The position numbers and the translations under genes are program-made. The notes under the pieces are model-generated. The model did no database searches. It was given only the letters and a program-made list of their open reading frames with translations, and had not been told where the DNA came from. A stretch of DNA of 64,000 bases, taken from assembly GCF_018882055.1 (NCBI RefSeq), contig NZ_JACVPF010000002.1:496001-560000 (forward strand). Reading direction: 5' to 3'. The stretch is from Polynucleobacter sp. es-MAR-4. Lineage in GTDB: Bacteria; Pseudomonadota; Gammaproteobacteria; Burkholderiales; Burkholderiaceae. Positions 29,861-40,084 of this stretch are shown here, in pieces; the first letter of the stretch is position 1; each line of letters opens with the position of its first letter.

Positions 29861-30883
29861 ATGCCTATTACTCCTCAGCAAGCATTACAACGTTGCATTG
29901 AACATCGCGAACTCTTTCATGATGAAATGACAGCCATGATGCGTCTGATTATGAGTGGTGAGATGCCACCCACTTTAGTTGCCGGCCTACTAGTTGCCCT
30001 ACGCACTAAAAAGGAGACTGTTGGTGAAATTGCCGCAGCCGCACAAGTCATGCGCGAATTTGCGACACCAGTTCATGTAGCGGATAGAAAAAATTTAGTT
30101 GACGTAGTTGGTACTGGGGGTGATGGTGCCCATACCTTTAATATTTCTACCGCAGCAATGTTTGTGGCGGCAGCTGCCGGGGCCAAAATTGCTAAGCACG
30201 GCAATCGTAGCGTCAGCAGTAAATCCGGAAGCGCAGATATTCTGGAGTCTCTAGGTGTGAAGTTATCACTTTCCCCAGAGCAAGTGGCAAAGTGCATTTC
30301 AGAGGTTGGGGCAGGCTTTATGTTTGCACCAAATCATCATCCTGCAATGAAAAATGTTGTGCCAATTCGTAAAGATTTGGGCGTGCGCACGATATTCAAC
30401 ATCTTAGGGCCACTCACTAACCCGGCAGATGCCAAGCGCATTCTGATGGGCGTATTCCATGCTGACTTAGTTGGCATTCAAGCACGCGTTCTACAAGCTA
30501 TGGGTATGGATCACGCACTGGTAGTCTATGGCCGCGATGGTTTGGATGAGATCTCCCTCGAGGGCCCTACTCTCGTAGGCGAATTAAAGGATGGTCAGGT
30601 CCGTGAATATGAAATTCATCCGCAAGACTTTGGTCTAAATACTGCACCGACCAATAGCTTTAAGGTAGCTGATGCCGAAGAATCTAAAGCCATTGTTTTG
30701 GATGTCCTCAACAAAACACCTGGCCCAGCGAGCGACATCGTTTGCCTCAATGCTGGCGCAGTGCTGTATGTAGCGGATGTAGCGCCGAGTATTGCCAGCG
30801 GCATTCAGATGGCGCAAGCTGCTATTGCATCTGGCGCCGCCCTGCAAAAGTTAAACCAATTTGTAGCTGCAACCCAAAATTAA
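29861..30883 (+). CDS. trpD: Anthranilate phosphoribosyltransferase TrpD
   Basis: TrpD joins anthranilate and PRPP to form phosphoribosylanthranilate. [43 protein letters not shown] is the PRPP and anthranilate site of the family (GTGGD, then KHGNRS), and [20 protein letters not shown] is a later signature. It has 340 residues. It lies 23 bases after trpG and 11 before trpC in the same operon. Confidence 0.98.
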   Translation: MPITPQQALQRCIEHRELFHDEMTAMMRLIMSGEMPPTLVAGLLVALRTKKETVGEIAAAAQVMREFATPVHVADRKNLVDVVGTGGDGAHTFNISTAAMFVAAAAGAKIAKHGNRSVSSKSGSADILESLGVKLSLSPEQVAKCISEVGAGFMFAPNHHPAMKNVVPIRKDLGVRTIFNILGPLTNPADAKRILMGVFHADLVGIQARVLQAMGMDHALVVYGRDGLDEISLEGPTLVGELKDGQVREYEIHPQDFGLNTAPTNSFKVADAEESKAIVLDVLNKTPGPASDIVCLNAGAVLYVADVAPSIASGIQMAQAAIASGAALQKLNQFVAATQN

Positions 30884-30894
30884 TTAAGAACTTC

Positions 30895-31698
30895 ATGAGC
30901 GATATCCTCGATAAAATTGTTGCCACCAAAAAAATTGAGGTTGCCGCTGATTCAAAAAAAATCTCCTTAGCCAACCAACGCGATCAAGCCGAAGAAAATA
31001 ATCGTGACGCAGCGTTAAAACCACGGGGCTTTATTCAATCTATCGAGAAAAAGATTGTTGCAGGCAAAGCTGGAGTGATTACGGAGATTAAAAAAGCTAG
31101 CCCTAGCAAAGGAATCTTACGCGAGCACTTTCAGCCTGCTGAGATTGCACAATCCTATGAAAAAAACGGTGCGGCCTGCTTATCCGTTCTCACAGACAAG
31201 GATTATTTCCAAGGATCTAATGCTTATCTTCAGGCTGCTAGAGCCGCTTGTGGAATTCCCGTACTACGTAAAGACTTTACGATTGATCCCTATCAAGTCT
31301 ATGAAGCTAGAGCAATCGGTGCCGATGCTATTTTATTAATTGTGGCGTGCTTAGAGCTCAATCAAATGAAAGAGTTGGAAGCTTGTGCTCATGAACTTGG
31401 TCTCGACGTATTGGTTGAGGTTCATAACGCTCCAGAATTGGAGCAGGCCCTCGAGTTAAAGACGCCGTTACTCGGTATCAACAATCGTAATCTAAAGACT
31501 TTCGAAGTTACCCTTCAAACAACCTTATCTTTACTATCGATGGTGCCTACTGGAAAAACACTGGTTACTGAATCGGGCATCATGAGTCGTGCTGATGTGC
31601 AGTTGATGCGTGATCATCAGATCAATGCATTCTTGGTGGGCGAGGCATTTATGCGCGCGAATGATCCGGGCGCGGCTTTAAGCGAACTATTTAATTAA
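30895..31698 (+). CDS. trpC: Indole-3-glycerol phosphate synthase TrpC
   Basis: TrpC closes the indole ring, converting CdRP to indoleglycerol phosphate. It is a TIM barrel: [16 protein letters not shown] contains the catalytic lysine, [11 protein letters not shown] follows, and [14 protein letters not shown] and [15 protein letters not shown] are family motifs. The open frame extends back to 30742 within trpD in another frame, but the ATG at 30895 starts the conserved [13 protein letters not shown] and gives 267 residues, the standard size. It is mono-functional; trpF is not in the window. Its stop overlaps that of the next, convergent gene. Confidence 0.97.
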   Translation: MSDILDKIVATKKIEVAADSKKISLANQRDQAEENNRDAALKPRGFIQSIEKKIVAGKAGVITEIKKASPSKGILREHFQPAEIAQSYEKNGAACLSVLTDKDYFQGSNAYLQAARAACGIPVLRKDFTIDPYQVYEARAIGADAILLIVACLELNQMKELEACAHELGLDVLVEVHNAPELEQALELKTPLLGINNRNLKTFEVTLQTTLSLLSMVPTGKTLVTESGIMSRADVQLMRDHQINAFLVGEAFMRANDPGAALSELFN

Positions 31699-32261
31699 GC
31701 GCGCTGAGAACGCTTGAGTAAATCAAGCCCAGCTTTAATAAGACCAACTAGTAGCACTGTTCCCAATACATCACCAAGCAGCATCACAAGGAAGTGATTA
31801 AAGCTTCCAGTCTCATCAAGACCCCTGACCGCAAACCACCATTGATGCAAGCCTGCACTTAATAGGGCGTAGATCAAAATACATAGTGCTAATTTTGGTA
31901 AGCTCAAATTACTGAGGTCGGGCGAGACATTTACATTGCTCACTACAAAAATTCTTGCTAGATAAGGAGCAAATCCAGATATCAAGCCAATTCCTATGCA
32001 GGTAGTGAGCTCTGGTGGAAATTGCCCAAAATAACAAATCATGAAAGATGCGAGCGCAATTCCAACAGCGCCGGATAAGCCAAAAACGAGCGTCAGGAAT
32101 AAACGTAAGCCGGCGGGAAGGTAAATCCAATTCACACCCAACCCATAAGCTAGATGGCTTGTAAGCCAATCGTTGAGATAAAACAGAATTGAATAGGAGA
32201 AAATACTAACCAAAAAGCCTGTCATCGATTCCGAGAATATTCTTTTCATGACTATCAGCAT
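31695..32261 (-). CDS. Polytopic membrane protein, possibly MASE1-like
   Basis: I do not recognise a named gene. The 188 residues hold about five hydrophobic helices (roughly 12-30, 45-75, 85-105, 122-140, 155-175). The segment [29 protein letters not shown] recalls the MASE1 sensory membrane domain (YLPAG then a glycine-rich helix), but there is no attached kinase or GGDEF domain. Two starts are possible, ATG 32261 or ATG 32249, and neither has a strong ribosome binding site. Its stop shares the palindrome TTAA with the trpC stop. It is divergent from a small winged-helix gene across about 100 bases. Confidence 0.75.
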   Translation of the reverse strand: MLIVMKRIFSESMTGFLVSIFSYSILFYLNDWLTSHLAYGLGVNWIYLPAGLRLFLTLVFGLSGAVGIALASFMICYFGQFPPELTTCIGIGLISGFAPYLARIFVVSNVNVSPDLSNLSLPKLALCILIYALLSAGLHQWWFAVRGLDETGSFNHFLVMLLGDVLGTVLLVGLIKAGLDLLKRSQRA

Positions 32262-32328
32262 GGTTATTTATGAATTATTGGCTCATACTACCAGCCCATG
32301 AATTAGGGAATATACTGAGACTAACCCT

Positions 32329-32343
32329 GAGGCTAATAGCCTC
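32329..32343. promoter_or_regulatory. Short palindrome before the winged-helix gene
   Basis: GAGGCT (32329-32334) and AGCCTC (32338-32343) form a 15-bp odd palindrome, 21 bases before the ATG of the winged-helix gene. A TATACT that could be a -10 lies at 32311-32316. The palindrome would then sit in the 5' leader, where an autoregulator could bind. The -35 is not convincing. Confidence 0.3.
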
Positions 32344-32364
32344 TAACAACACCAATATAAAGCC

Positions 32365-32715
32365 ATGTCCACCGTCAAATCTTCTTGCTACATTCGATTT
32401 TTAAACCTGATTGATGTGCTTGACCGCATCAATCCTGGGAAAAAGCTCGACTCTATTGAAGAAAGTCTTTTAGATAAAATTATTTTGAGCTTTCATGACA
32501 AGAAGTCCATTTTGGTTGGCGATCTTATTTCTTTATCTGATCTCGGCTCCCAAGCAACCCTTCATGGGCGACTCAAAAATCTCAGTGCCATGGGTTATAT
32601 CAAGATGGCTGCAAATGAAGATGGGCGCAAAAAAGAAGTGGTGCCCAGCAAGATAGCCATCAAACGCTACGAAGAAATCTCCAAGTGTTTAGAAAAAGCT
32701 GTTAAAGCAAGCTAA
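32365..32715 (+). CDS. Small winged-helix DNA-binding protein (MarR-like fold)
   Basis: I cannot name this gene. The 116 residues are helix-rich: RFLNLIDVLDRINPGKKLDSIEESLLDKIIL, then a helix-turn-helix-like LVGDLISLSDLGSQATLHGRLKNLSAMGYIKM and a beta-wing with EDGRKKEVVPSKIAIKRYEEISK. The wing and following helix resemble the second half of MarR family regulators. The N-terminal dimer helices are short. It is divergent from the MASE1-like membrane protein and is followed by a strong bidirectional terminator. A role as a local regulator is inference. Confidence 0.75.
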   Translation: MSTVKSSCYIRFLNLIDVLDRINPGKKLDSIEESLLDKIILSFHDKKSILVGDLISLSDLGSQATLHGRLKNLSAMGYIKMAANEDGRKKEVVPSKIAIKRYEEISKCLEKAVKAS

Positions 32716-32730
32716 TTCAGGTCCAAATAG

Positions 32731-32765
32731 AGCAAAAAGCCCTTATTTATTAAGGGCTTTTTGCT
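32731..32765. terminator. Bidirectional intrinsic terminator
   Basis: A 15-bp perfect stem (AGCAAAAAGCCCTTA / TAAGGGCTTTTTGCT) with a 5-base loop lies between two convergent genes. The stem itself supplies a T-run on each strand, so it can stop transcription of the winged-helix gene and of ychF. Confidence 0.92.
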
Positions 32766-32779
32766 TTTGAGCTGCTGAT

Positions 32780-33874
32780 TTAAACGTTGAAAAGGAAGTT
32801 CAAGACATCACCATCTTTAACAACATACTCCTTGCCCTCAGCACGCATCTTTCCGGCTTCTTTGGCGCCAGACTCACCCTTGAATTGAATAAAGTCTTCA
32901 AAAGCAATGGTTTGCGCACGAATAAAGCCACGCTCAAAGTCTGTATGAATCACTCCGGCAGCCTGCGGAGCAGTATCACCTTGATGAATAGTCCATGCAC
33001 GCACCTCTTTGACGCCAGCCGTGAAGTAAGTCTGTAGACCCAATAACTTATAACCCGCACGAATCACGCGATCTAATCCAGATTCCTCCATACCGAGGTC
33101 TGCCAAGAACTCTGCTTTGTCAGCATCGTCTAAATCGGCGATCTCAGCCTCGATTGCTGCACATACGGCAACCACCGGTGCGCCCTCCTTAGCTGCATGC
33201 TGAATCACTGCTTCTAAATGCGGATTGTTAGCAAAGCCATCTTCTTTAACGTTAGCGATATACATCGCAGGCTTTGCAGTAATTAAGCACAACGGCTTTA
33301 AGAGTAGGTTTTCTTCTTCGGTTAACTTCAAGCTTCGTACAGGCTGAGCTTGATCCAAATGCGCCTGCACCTTAGTCAGAACGGCAACTAGGGCTGCCGC
33401 ATCCTTATCATTCCCTGACTTAGCCGCCTTACTTGAACGCTGTAGGGTCTTTTCAACGGTAGTTAAGTCTGACAAAGCCAACTCGGTATCAATCACCGCG
33501 ATATCGGAAATTGGATCGATCTTTCCAGCCACGTGAATCACGTTAGCATCCTCGAAACAACGAACCACATGGGTAATCGCGTCTGTTTCACGAATGTTGG
33601 CCAAGAATTGATTTCCCAGGCCCTCACCTTTAGAGGCGCCAGCCACCAAACCCGCAATATCGACAAATTCGACAGCAGCAGGCAGGATGCGCTCAGGCTT
33701 CACAATCTCAGCCAGAGCGGCTAGACGGGGGTCAGGAACCTCGACCACACCCACATTAGGCTCGATCGTGCAGAAAGGATAGTTTTCCGCCGCGATTCCA
33801 GCCTTGGTAAGCGCGTTAAAGAGGGTAGATTTGCCGACGTTAGGCAGGCCGACGATGCCACATTTCAAAGACAT
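32780..33874 (-). CDS. ychF: Ribosome-binding ATPase YchF (OLA1 family)
   Basis: YchF is an Obg-related P-loop NTPase that prefers ATP, binds ribosomes and is linked to oxidative stress response. [23 protein letters not shown] contains the P-loop, [31 protein letters not shown] is switch II/G3, and the C-terminal TGS domain ends with [12 protein letters not shown]. The ATG at 33874 gives 364 residues, matching the family (363 in E. coli). An in-frame ATG at 33907 adds 11 residues not seen in the family and was rejected. It is divergent from the UbiH-type gene. Confidence 0.97.
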   Translation of the reverse strand: MSLKCGIVGLPNVGKSTLFNALTKAGIAAENYPFCTIEPNVGVVEVPDPRLAALAEIVKPERILPAAVEFVDIAGLVAGASKGEGLGNQFLANIRETDAITHVVRCFEDANVIHVAGKIDPISDIAVIDTELALSDLTTVEKTLQRSSKAAKSGNDKDAAALVAVLTKVQAHLDQAQPVRSLKLTEEENLLLKPLCLITAKPAMYIANVKEDGFANNPHLEAVIQHAAKEGAPVVAVCAAIEAEIADLDDADKAEFLADLGMEESGLDRVIRAGYKLLGLQTYFTAGVKEVRAWTIHQGDTAPQAAGVIHTDFERGFIRAQTIAFEDFIQFKGESGAKEAGKMRAEGKEYVVKDGDVLNFLFNV

Positions 33875-33913
33875 AGCCGTATTGTAAAGGGCTAGTTTCG
33901 ATATCATCGAGAT

Positions 33914-35188
33914 ATGTCAGAAGTTCGCCAAAATACCCACGCTAGTTTGCCTAAAAATACCCCCCAAATGCGGACGGTTGATGTTGTCGTAGTAGGCGCA
34001 GGCATAGCAGGCAAGGCTTGTGCACTAGGCCTAGCTCAACTTGGTCTACAAACCATTCAAATTGCTCCCGACCTTGGGCACGCTATTCCTGCCCCCCAAG
34101 GGGATCAATGGGGACAACGTATTTACGCTTTTTCTCCGAGCACCCAAAAATTACTGTCCCATCTACAGATTTGGGATGCAATTGATCACAGTCGTATGCA
34201 GCCTGTTCGAGATATGCGAATTTATGGCGATCGCGGAGAAAAACATGATCGACTGCATCTATCTGCTTTTGAAGCAGGCACGCCCCAGTTGGCCTGGATT
34301 GGCGAAGCAAATGTGATCGAACACACCCTAGATCAAGCCTCACGCTTCCAAAATAAATTGGAGCGCATCAATGACGCAGTAACAAACATTCAAGTAGATT
34401 CCGACGGGGCAACCCTTCACCTCACAAATGGATCTACTCTGCGTGCTCAACTCATCATTGCTGCTGATGGAGCTAATTCACCCATTCGAACTGAGCTAGG
34501 AATTTCAATAAAAGAAGAAAGCTATTCACAAAGCGCCGTAGTAGCCAATTGGATTTGCAGTAATGCGCATTTAGAAACCGCCTACCAATGGTTTTTGCCA
34601 GGTGGCGATATTGTGGCGATGTTGCCATTGCCAAATAAGCAAGTCTCTATGGTGTGGTCAACCTCGCCTGAAAATGCTGCTGAACTTTTAAAGCTTGATC
34701 AATCCGGCTGGAATGAAAAATTTTCCTCAATTGCTAATGGGGCAATCATCGAGCAACTTGGATCGCTTACGCTCAATTCGACGCCAGCCGCTTTTCCATT
34801 AAGGAGAATTCGTGCAAGTCGCTTTATCGGGCCAGATGACAATCCCAAGGTTGCGCTAATTGGTGATGCTGCTCATGTGATGCATCCCCTCGCTGGACAA
34901 GGCTTGAACTTAGGATTGAGAGATGTGGCAACACTGTTAAATATTTTGAGTAAGCGGGAGTCCTTCCGCTTGCCGAGCGATAAAGTATTGCTACGCCGTT
35001 ACGAACGTCAGCGTCAAGGCGACACCAGCGCCTTGCTCTGGGTGACAGACAAACTGAAGAAGCTATTCTCAGCAAGCAGCGGCACTGAAATGCAATTACG
35101 TAACTGGGGACTAGGCATGGTCAATCGTAGTCACTTTATTAAACGACGCCTCATTGAGCGCGCCCTCGGAGATTCTGATTTTGAATAA
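33914..35188 (+). CDS. FAD-dependent ubiquinone hydroxylase, UbiH/UbiF/VisC family
   Basis: A class A flavoprotein monooxygenase of 424 residues. [18 protein letters not shown] near residue 25 is the FAD-binding dinucleotide fold, [17 protein letters not shown] is the DG motif, and [24 protein letters not shown] is the GD motif with the family-specific HPLAGQGLN. Members hydroxylate the aromatic ring during ubiquinone synthesis at C1, C5 or C6; which position cannot be told here. Coq7 in this window would do the C6 step, so C1 or C5 is more likely. The C-terminus overlaps the dsbC-like gene by 8 bases. Confidence 0.9.
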   Translation: MSEVRQNTHASLPKNTPQMRTVDVVVVGAGIAGKACALGLAQLGLQTIQIAPDLGHAIPAPQGDQWGQRIYAFSPSTQKLLSHLQIWDAIDHSRMQPVRDMRIYGDRGEKHDRLHLSAFEAGTPQLAWIGEANVIEHTLDQASRFQNKLERINDAVTNIQVDSDGATLHLTNGSTLRAQLIIAADGANSPIRTELGISIKEESYSQSAVVANWICSNAHLETAYQWFLPGGDIVAMLPLPNKQVSMVWSTSPENAAELLKLDQSGWNEKFSSIANGAIIEQLGSLTLNSTPAAFPLRRIRASRFIGPDDNPKVALIGDAAHVMHPLAGQGLNLGLRDVATLLNILSKRESFRLPSDKVLLRRYERQRQGDTSALLWVTDKLKKLFSASSGTEMQLRNWGLGMVNRSHFIKRRLIERALGDSDFE

Positions 35189-35897
35189 ATTATTTTCTAC
35201 TTTTGCGTTAGCACTCTCCCTCAGCCTTCTGGCGGGAATAGTCAACGCACAATCAGAACAACAGGTCCGAGCTGAATTGCAAAAGAAGATTGGCGCCAAC
35301 ACCAAAATTAAAAGTGTTTCTCCATCACCCATTCCAGGCATATACGAAGTGTTGGTTGGAAACGATGTGTTTTATACCGATGCGAGTAGCAAGTATTTAA
35401 TTCAGGGTGAAATCATTGAGATTGCAACAGGGAAAAATATTACTGAACAAAAACAGGCAGACCTGAATCGCATTAAATGGTCCGAACTGAACCCATCCAA
35501 TGCACTAAAAGCAGTACGTGGAAATGGCAGTCGACAGCTGGCTATTTTCTCTGACCCGAATTGCGGTTACTGCAAGCGTTTGGAAAAATCTTTGCAGCAA
35601 TTAGATAATGTTACTGTCTACACCTACTTAATTCCAATTCTTTCCGCCGACTCTGCACAAAAATCTAAACAAATTTGGTGCTCTGCTGACCCGCAAAAGG
35701 CTTATGTTGACTGGATGATCAATGGTATTACTCCGAGCGGCAAAGGCGACTGCGCTACTCCTTTGGACAAGAATATGGCGTTTGCCAAAACCTATGGCAT
35801 TACAGGCACTCCGACTATTTTCTTTACTGATGGTAGTCGCTTCCCGGGTGCCGTTCAAATCACTGATATTGAAAAGAAATTTAGCAGCTTGAAGTAA
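35181..35897 (+). CDS. Thiol:disulfide interchange protein DsbC-like
   Basis: A periplasmic disulfide isomerase. With the TTG start at 35181 the first 23 residues are a clean Sec signal peptide (FSTFALALSLSLLAGIVNA). An N-terminal dimerisation domain follows (AELQKKIGANTKIKSVSPSPIPGIYEVLVG), then a thioredoxin fold with active-site CGYC at about residues 128-131 (FSDPNCGYCKRLEK) and cis-Pro in GITGTPTIFF. The TTG is supported by GGAG 9 bases upstream; a second TTG at 35154 is possible. There is no ATG option that keeps the signal peptide. The start overlaps the ubiH-family stop as TTGAATAA. Confidence 0.93.
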   Translation: MNKLFSTFALALSLSLLAGIVNAQSEQQVRAELQKKIGANTKIKSVSPSPIPGIYEVLVGNDVFYTDASSKYLIQGEIIEIATGKNITEQKQADLNRIKWSELNPSNALKAVRGNGSRQLAIFSDPNCGYCKRLEKSLQQLDNVTVYTYLIPILSADSAQKSKQIWCSADPQKAYVDWMINGITPSGKGDCATPLDKNMAFAKTYGITGTPTIFFTDGSRFPGAVQITDIEKKFSSLK

Positions 35898-35909
35898 TTA
35901 CTCATACTT

Positions 35910-37694
35910 ATGCACACCTTGAATATCTCTGATCTGCCTGCAATCCAGTACACGATTTGGTCGGCAGATTTACACGGCCACCGATTTCATGTGAAATTGC
36001 GTATTGAGAACCCATTACCAAATGGGCAGATTGTGCAAATGCCCGCCTGGATTCCGGGCAGTTATTTAATACGAGACTTCAGCAAACAAATTGAATCCAT
36101 TGAAGCCTTCGCAGTCAATAACCCACATGAAGCACTCCTGCTAGAGCGAATTGATAACGATCAGTGGCGCTTGCCTAAGGTAGGTGGCGCAGTAGAGATC
36201 CTCACAACAGTATATGCATTTGATACTTCGGTGCGCGCCGCTTATCTAGACACCGAGCGTGCGTTTATCAATCCAAGTAGCTTATGTTTGGCAGTCAAAG
36301 GTCAAGAGTCTTTGCCATGCGCCTTAGTATTAATTCCACCTAAAGATACTTGCACGAATTCTTGGACTGTGCAGACCGGCCTGCAAGCAGCCAAAGTAGA
36401 TAACCAAGGTTACGGCTTTTATCTCGCCAAAAATTATGACGATCTACTGGATCATCCGATTGCTATGGGTGAGTTTCAGATTGCTCATTGGAAATCCAAT
36501 GGTGTATCCCATAGCATGGCAATTCAGGGCTGTATTCATGAAGTTGATTTAGAGCGCTTGGCGACAGATCTTCAGGCTATCTGTACTTGCACCATCAACC
36601 TCTTTGAACCCAAGACCAAGAAAGCTCCTTTTCAGAACTACCTATTTTTGGTCAATGCAGTTCTTTCTGGATACGGTGGACTTGAGCATCGCAATAGCAC
36701 TGCATTGCTATGCCGTCGCGATCAGATTCCTCAAGTCAATACTCCTTTGGATGAAGCATCCTATCGTGAGTTTTTAGGTCTTTGTAGTCATGAGTATTTT
36801 CATGCCTGGCTAGTCAAACGCATTCAACCCAAGGCGTTCCAACCCTATCAACTCGATCGTAGAAACCATACGCGCTTACTGTGGTTATTCGAGGGCTTCA
36901 CTAGCTACTACGATGACTTGCAATTATTCCGCAGCAAACGTATTGACCTCAAAACCTATCTCAAGCTAGTTGCGAATAATTGGAATGGTATTTTGCGCGG
37001 GCCAGGTAGATTGAAGCAAAGCCTTGCAGATAGTTCTTTTGATGCCTGGACTAAGTACTACCAAGCAGATGAAAATACGCCGAATGCGGTCGTAAGTTAT
37101 TACGGTAAGGGCGCTTTGCTTGCCTTAGGTTTAGATCTCAAGATTCGTGCATTCACAAGCAACCGTCAATCCTTAGATGATTTGATGCGTCTCATCTGGC
37201 AAACACATGGAGTTACGCTTGATGGGATTACCGAAGATGGTCTAGATGACTTAATGCAAACACTTCTGGGTGCGGGCTTTAATAAAACTTGGAATGAGTT
37301 TAAGTCACGTTACATCTTTGGCGTTGAAGATATTCCAATTCAGAAATGGATTGATTCCGAAGCGATTTTGGTTAAACAGAAAACCCATTCCAAAATTGAG
37401 AAGATCAAGCTGCAATTCGGCTTGCGTCATAGCGATAGCAATGGTTGGTTAAAGGTAACCCATGTACTTGATGGTGGAGCTGCGCAATTAGCAGGTCTAG
37501 CCGCTGGAGACCTTTTAGCCAGCATTAATGGTGAGCGCATTACTCCCGCTCGCTGGGATAAAGTCTTGTCTAGCTTAATTTCAGGACAATCAATCCAAAT
37601 TTGCTTTTATCGAGATGATTTGGAGCATGAGTGCATGACCATTCTTGAGGATGATCAAATTCCAAGCCAGTACACACTCACTCCAACCGAGTAA
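35910..37694 (+). CDS. M61 family metallopeptidase with PDZ domain
   Basis: A glycyl-aminopeptidase-type M61 enzyme of 594 residues. The N-terminal domain (IQYTIWSADLHGHRFHVKLRI) is beta-rich. The zinc motif HEYFH is at residues 294-298 within CSHEYFHAWLVKRIQP, and a third ligand Glu lies in WLFEGFTSYYDDL. A PDZ domain follows near residues 500-585 (GLAAGDLLASINGERI). No signal peptide is visible, so it may be cytoplasmic. Its stop overlaps the ung ATG as TAATG. Confidence 0.93.
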   Translation: MHTLNISDLPAIQYTIWSADLHGHRFHVKLRIENPLPNGQIVQMPAWIPGSYLIRDFSKQIESIEAFAVNNPHEALLLERIDNDQWRLPKVGGAVEILTTVYAFDTSVRAAYLDTERAFINPSSLCLAVKGQESLPCALVLIPPKDTCTNSWTVQTGLQAAKVDNQGYGFYLAKNYDDLLDHPIAMGEFQIAHWKSNGVSHSMAIQGCIHEVDLERLATDLQAICTCTINLFEPKTKKAPFQNYLFLVNAVLSGYGGLEHRNSTALLCRRDQIPQVNTPLDEASYREFLGLCSHEYFHAWLVKRIQPKAFQPYQLDRRNHTRLLWLFEGFTSYYDDLQLFRSKRIDLKTYLKLVANNWNGILRGPGRLKQSLADSSFDAWTKYYQADENTPNAVVSYYGKGALLALGLDLKIRAFTSNRQSLDDLMRLIWQTHGVTLDGITEDGLDDLMQTLLGAGFNKTWNEFKSRYIFGVEDIPIQKWIDSEAILVKQKTHSKIEKIKLQFGLRHSDSNGWLKVTHVLDGGAAQLAGLAAGDLLASINGERITPARWDKVLSSLISGQSIQICFYRDDLEHECMTILEDDQIPSQYTLTPTE

Positions 37695-38470
37695 TGCATT
37701 CGTTTTCTGCAGCTGACATTCCCGAGGACTGGCGCGTCCTACTCGGCGATTATTTTGAATCCCCAGAATGGCAAGTACTTCAGACTAATCTCAGAGCTGA
37801 GCTGAGCAAAGATGCAGTGGAAATTCGCCCTGAGCCACAGAATTTCTTCAAAGCGCTGAAATTAACCCCGCTCGCGAAAGTCAGGGTCATCATCTTGGGG
37901 CAGGATCCGTATCACTCACCTGGACTAGCTCAAGGCCTAGCCTTCTCCATCCCAAGCGATATTCCTACCAACTCTCGACAATTTCCCAGCTCCTTGCGCA
38001 ATATCAGCAAAGCACTAAGCTTGGAGGGTTTTGGCTCCCTTCCCAATGGTGATCTACACGACTGGGCTGAGCAAGGTGTACTACTGCTGAATACTGCTCT
38101 GAGCGTTAAATTAGGTGAAGCGGCTAGCCATGCCAATCTTGGATGGAGATCCCTTGTTGATAGACTTATTGGCGGCCTGGCAAAGCAAAAACCGCATCTA
38201 GTCTGGATGCTTTGGGGCGGCCATGCCCAGTCGAAGCTACCTTTCATTGAGGTAGGCTCAGATCAATTGATCTTGCAATCCTCCCACCCCTCTGGGCTTG
38301 GGGTCTATAAAACAGATCGGCCATTTCTGAAGCCTGGTGGAGTGACAAGCTGTGGGCATTTCACCAAAACAAATGAATGGCTAGTGGCGCACCATGAAAC
38401 CCCGATTCGCTGGAATGCCCTAAATGGGCAAAACACCAATACCAGCCCCCAGACCGCCCTATTTAACTAG
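37694..38470 (+). CDS. ung: Uracil-DNA glycosylase
   Basis: Ung removes uracil from DNA in base excision repair. The water-activating motif GQDPYH puts the catalytic Asp at about residue 71, and the late motif SSHPSGLGVYK has the catalytic His near residue 198. The family more often has HPSPLS here, so the GL in this copy is a small variant. The 258 residues include about 20 extra at each end compared with E. coli. Translation is probably coupled to the M61 peptidase gene. Confidence 0.96.
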   Translation: MHSFSAADIPEDWRVLLGDYFESPEWQVLQTNLRAELSKDAVEIRPEPQNFFKALKLTPLAKVRVIILGQDPYHSPGLAQGLAFSIPSDIPTNSRQFPSSLRNISKALSLEGFGSLPNGDLHDWAEQGVLLLNTALSVKLGEAASHANLGWRSLVDRLIGGLAKQKPHLVWMLWGGHAQSKLPFIEVGSDQLILQSSHPSGLGVYKTDRPFLKPGGVTSCGHFTKTNEWLVAHHETPIRWNALNGQNTNTSPQTALFN

Positions 38471-38766
38471 CTCTTTACTGCCGTATAAAGGCAACCCACA
38501 AGGCAAGAAGCCACTATGGCGCTGAGCCACTCAAGCATCTGACCCGACTGAAATAAGCCTGTAAATTGTCCGATATAGGAGCTGGCTAGGGCAGCCAAGA
38601 AGCCAATACCCATGGCAATGAGGAATTGCTTAGCTTTAGGCTTGAATTGACGCTGTCCCGGGTAAAAAACCAGGGCAAATACGCCCGTTAAGCCGCCGAT
38701 CACTAGAAAAGCTAAAAACCCCATTGCCACCCCCATTGTTGCTGCCATCAAATCTATAATCACCAT
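38467..38766 (-). CDS. Small inner-membrane protein, possibly GlsB/YeaQ-like
   Basis: I do not recognise a named gene. From the ATG at 38766 it has 99 residues with three hydrophobic segments (about 4-30, 42-58, 72-96) rich in glycine and small residues. GGLTG in the first and a glycine-spaced end recall the GlsB/YeaQ/YmgE family, but the match is weak. The stop shares CTAG with the ung stop, and the start is one base from the hemA start on the other strand. An in-frame upstream start at 38793 would run inside hemA. Confidence 0.7.
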   Translation of the reverse strand: MVIIDLMAATMGVAMGFLAFLVIGGLTGVFALVFYPGQRQFKPKAKQFLIAMGIGFLAALASSYIGQFTGLFQSGQMLEWLSAIVASCLVGCLYTAVKS

Positions 38767-38767
38767 T

Positions 38768-40084
38768 ATGAAGTTGTTGACACTCGGCATCAATCATCAC
38801 ACAGCGCCGGTCGCCATTCGGGAAAAGGTCGCCTTTGACCCTGAATTTCTTCAAGAAGCGTTGCACGATCTTCGCCAACATCTCGTTGGCGCGAATCAGG
38901 CCGGGCTGCCAGAAGCCACCATCTTATCCACATGCAATCGCACCGAAGTCTATTGCGCCGCTAATGATGCAGATGCAGCCAGTCTCTTGCATGAAGCGAC
39001 TTTTGATTGGTTGGCAAAAACTCAACAACTTGCTCCAAGCAGCTTAGAGCCGCACATTTATTCACTACCGCAATCGGATGCAGTACGTCACGCTTTCAGA
39101 GTTGCCTGTGGATTGGATTCAATGGTGATTGGTGAAACCCAAATCTTGGGCCAGATGAAAGATGCTGTGCGCACTGCAAATGATGCAGGCGTTCTTGGCA
39201 CTTATCTCAACCAACTCTTTCAGAAAACGTTTGCCGTTGCAAAAGAGGTTCGTGGTTCAACGGAAATTGGTGCACATTCGATTTCAATGGCAGCAGCCTC
39301 TGTTCGGCTAGCTGAACGCATCTTCGAAAGCATTGCTGATCAACGCGTACTCTTTATTGGTGCTGGCGACATGATCACTTTATGTGCCACCCATTTCGTC
39401 GCACGAAAACCGAAAGCAGTCGCGATTGCCAATCGCACTATTGAACGCGGCCAAGAATTAGCAGACTCGATTTCTATTCAAGATGTTGAAGCGGAGTCCT
39501 TTAAGCTTTCTGAGCTACCTTCTCGCCTTCACGAATTTGACATCATCGTTTCGAGCACAGCATCTTCACTTCCGATTATTGGCCTGGGCATGGTGGAGAG
39601 CGCACTGAAGCAACGCCGTCATAAACCGATGGTGATGATCGACTTAGCAGTACCTCGCGATTTTGAGCCAGAGATTGCTCGCTTAAACGACATCTATCTT
39701 TATACGGTAGATGATTTAGGTGTAATGATTCAAACCGGCGCCTCTCTTCGTCAGGCAGCAGTAAGTCAAGCCGAAGCGATCATTGAAGATCGCGTTGGTA
39801 ATTTTATGCACTGGATGCAGGGCCGGAAAACTGTTCCACTCATTCAGGATATTCAACAACAAGGTGAACACCTAAGGCAGCTAGAGTTAGATCGTGCCAT
39901 GAAACGATTAATGCGCGGTGAAGATCCCCAAGAAGTTCTCAATGCAATGGCGCAAGGTTTAACCAATAAGTTCTTACACGGCTCATTGCATGCTTTACAA
40001 CACTCTAATGGCGCTGAGCGTGACGCCCTGATTAAGTTGCTCCCCAAATTATTCGCCTCGCACTCCAAGCCAGAAGACCATTAG
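38768..40084 (+). CDS. hemA: Glutamyl-tRNA reductase HemA
   Basis: HemA reduces Glu-tRNA(Glu) to glutamate-1-semialdehyde, the first step of C5-pathway heme synthesis. The start [23 protein letters not shown] is characteristic. The catalytic cysteine is about Cys56 in STCNRTEVY, followed by [19 protein letters not shown] and the NADPH fold [17 protein letters not shown]. It has 438 residues. The prfA start codon directly follows its TAG. The hemA-prfA-prmC order is widely conserved. Confidence 0.98.
   Translation: MKLLTLGINHHTAPVAIREKVAFDPEFLQEALHDLRQHLVGANQAGLPEATILSTCNRTEVYCAANDADAASLLHEATFDWLAKTQQLAPSSLEPHIYSLPQSDAVRHAFRVACGLDSMVIGETQILGQMKDAVRTANDAGVLGTYLNQLFQKTFAVAKEVRGSTEIGAHSISMAAASVRLAERIFESIADQRVLFIGAGDMITLCATHFVARKPKAVAIANRTIERGQELADSISIQDVEAESFKLSELPSRLHEFDIIVSSTASSLPIIGLGMVESALKQRRHKPMVMIDLAVPRDFEPEIARLNDIYLYTVDDLGVMIQTGASLRQAAVSQAEAIIEDRVGNFMHWMQGRKTVPLIQDIQQQGEHLRQLELDRAMKRLMRGEDPQEVLNAMAQGLTNKFLHGSLHALQHSNGAERDALIKLLPKLFASHSKPEDH

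Noticed and set aside
30742..30894. Upstream extension of trpC into trpD
   Set aside because: The extension is translated trpD in another frame; the ATG at 30895 starts the conserved TrpC N-terminus.
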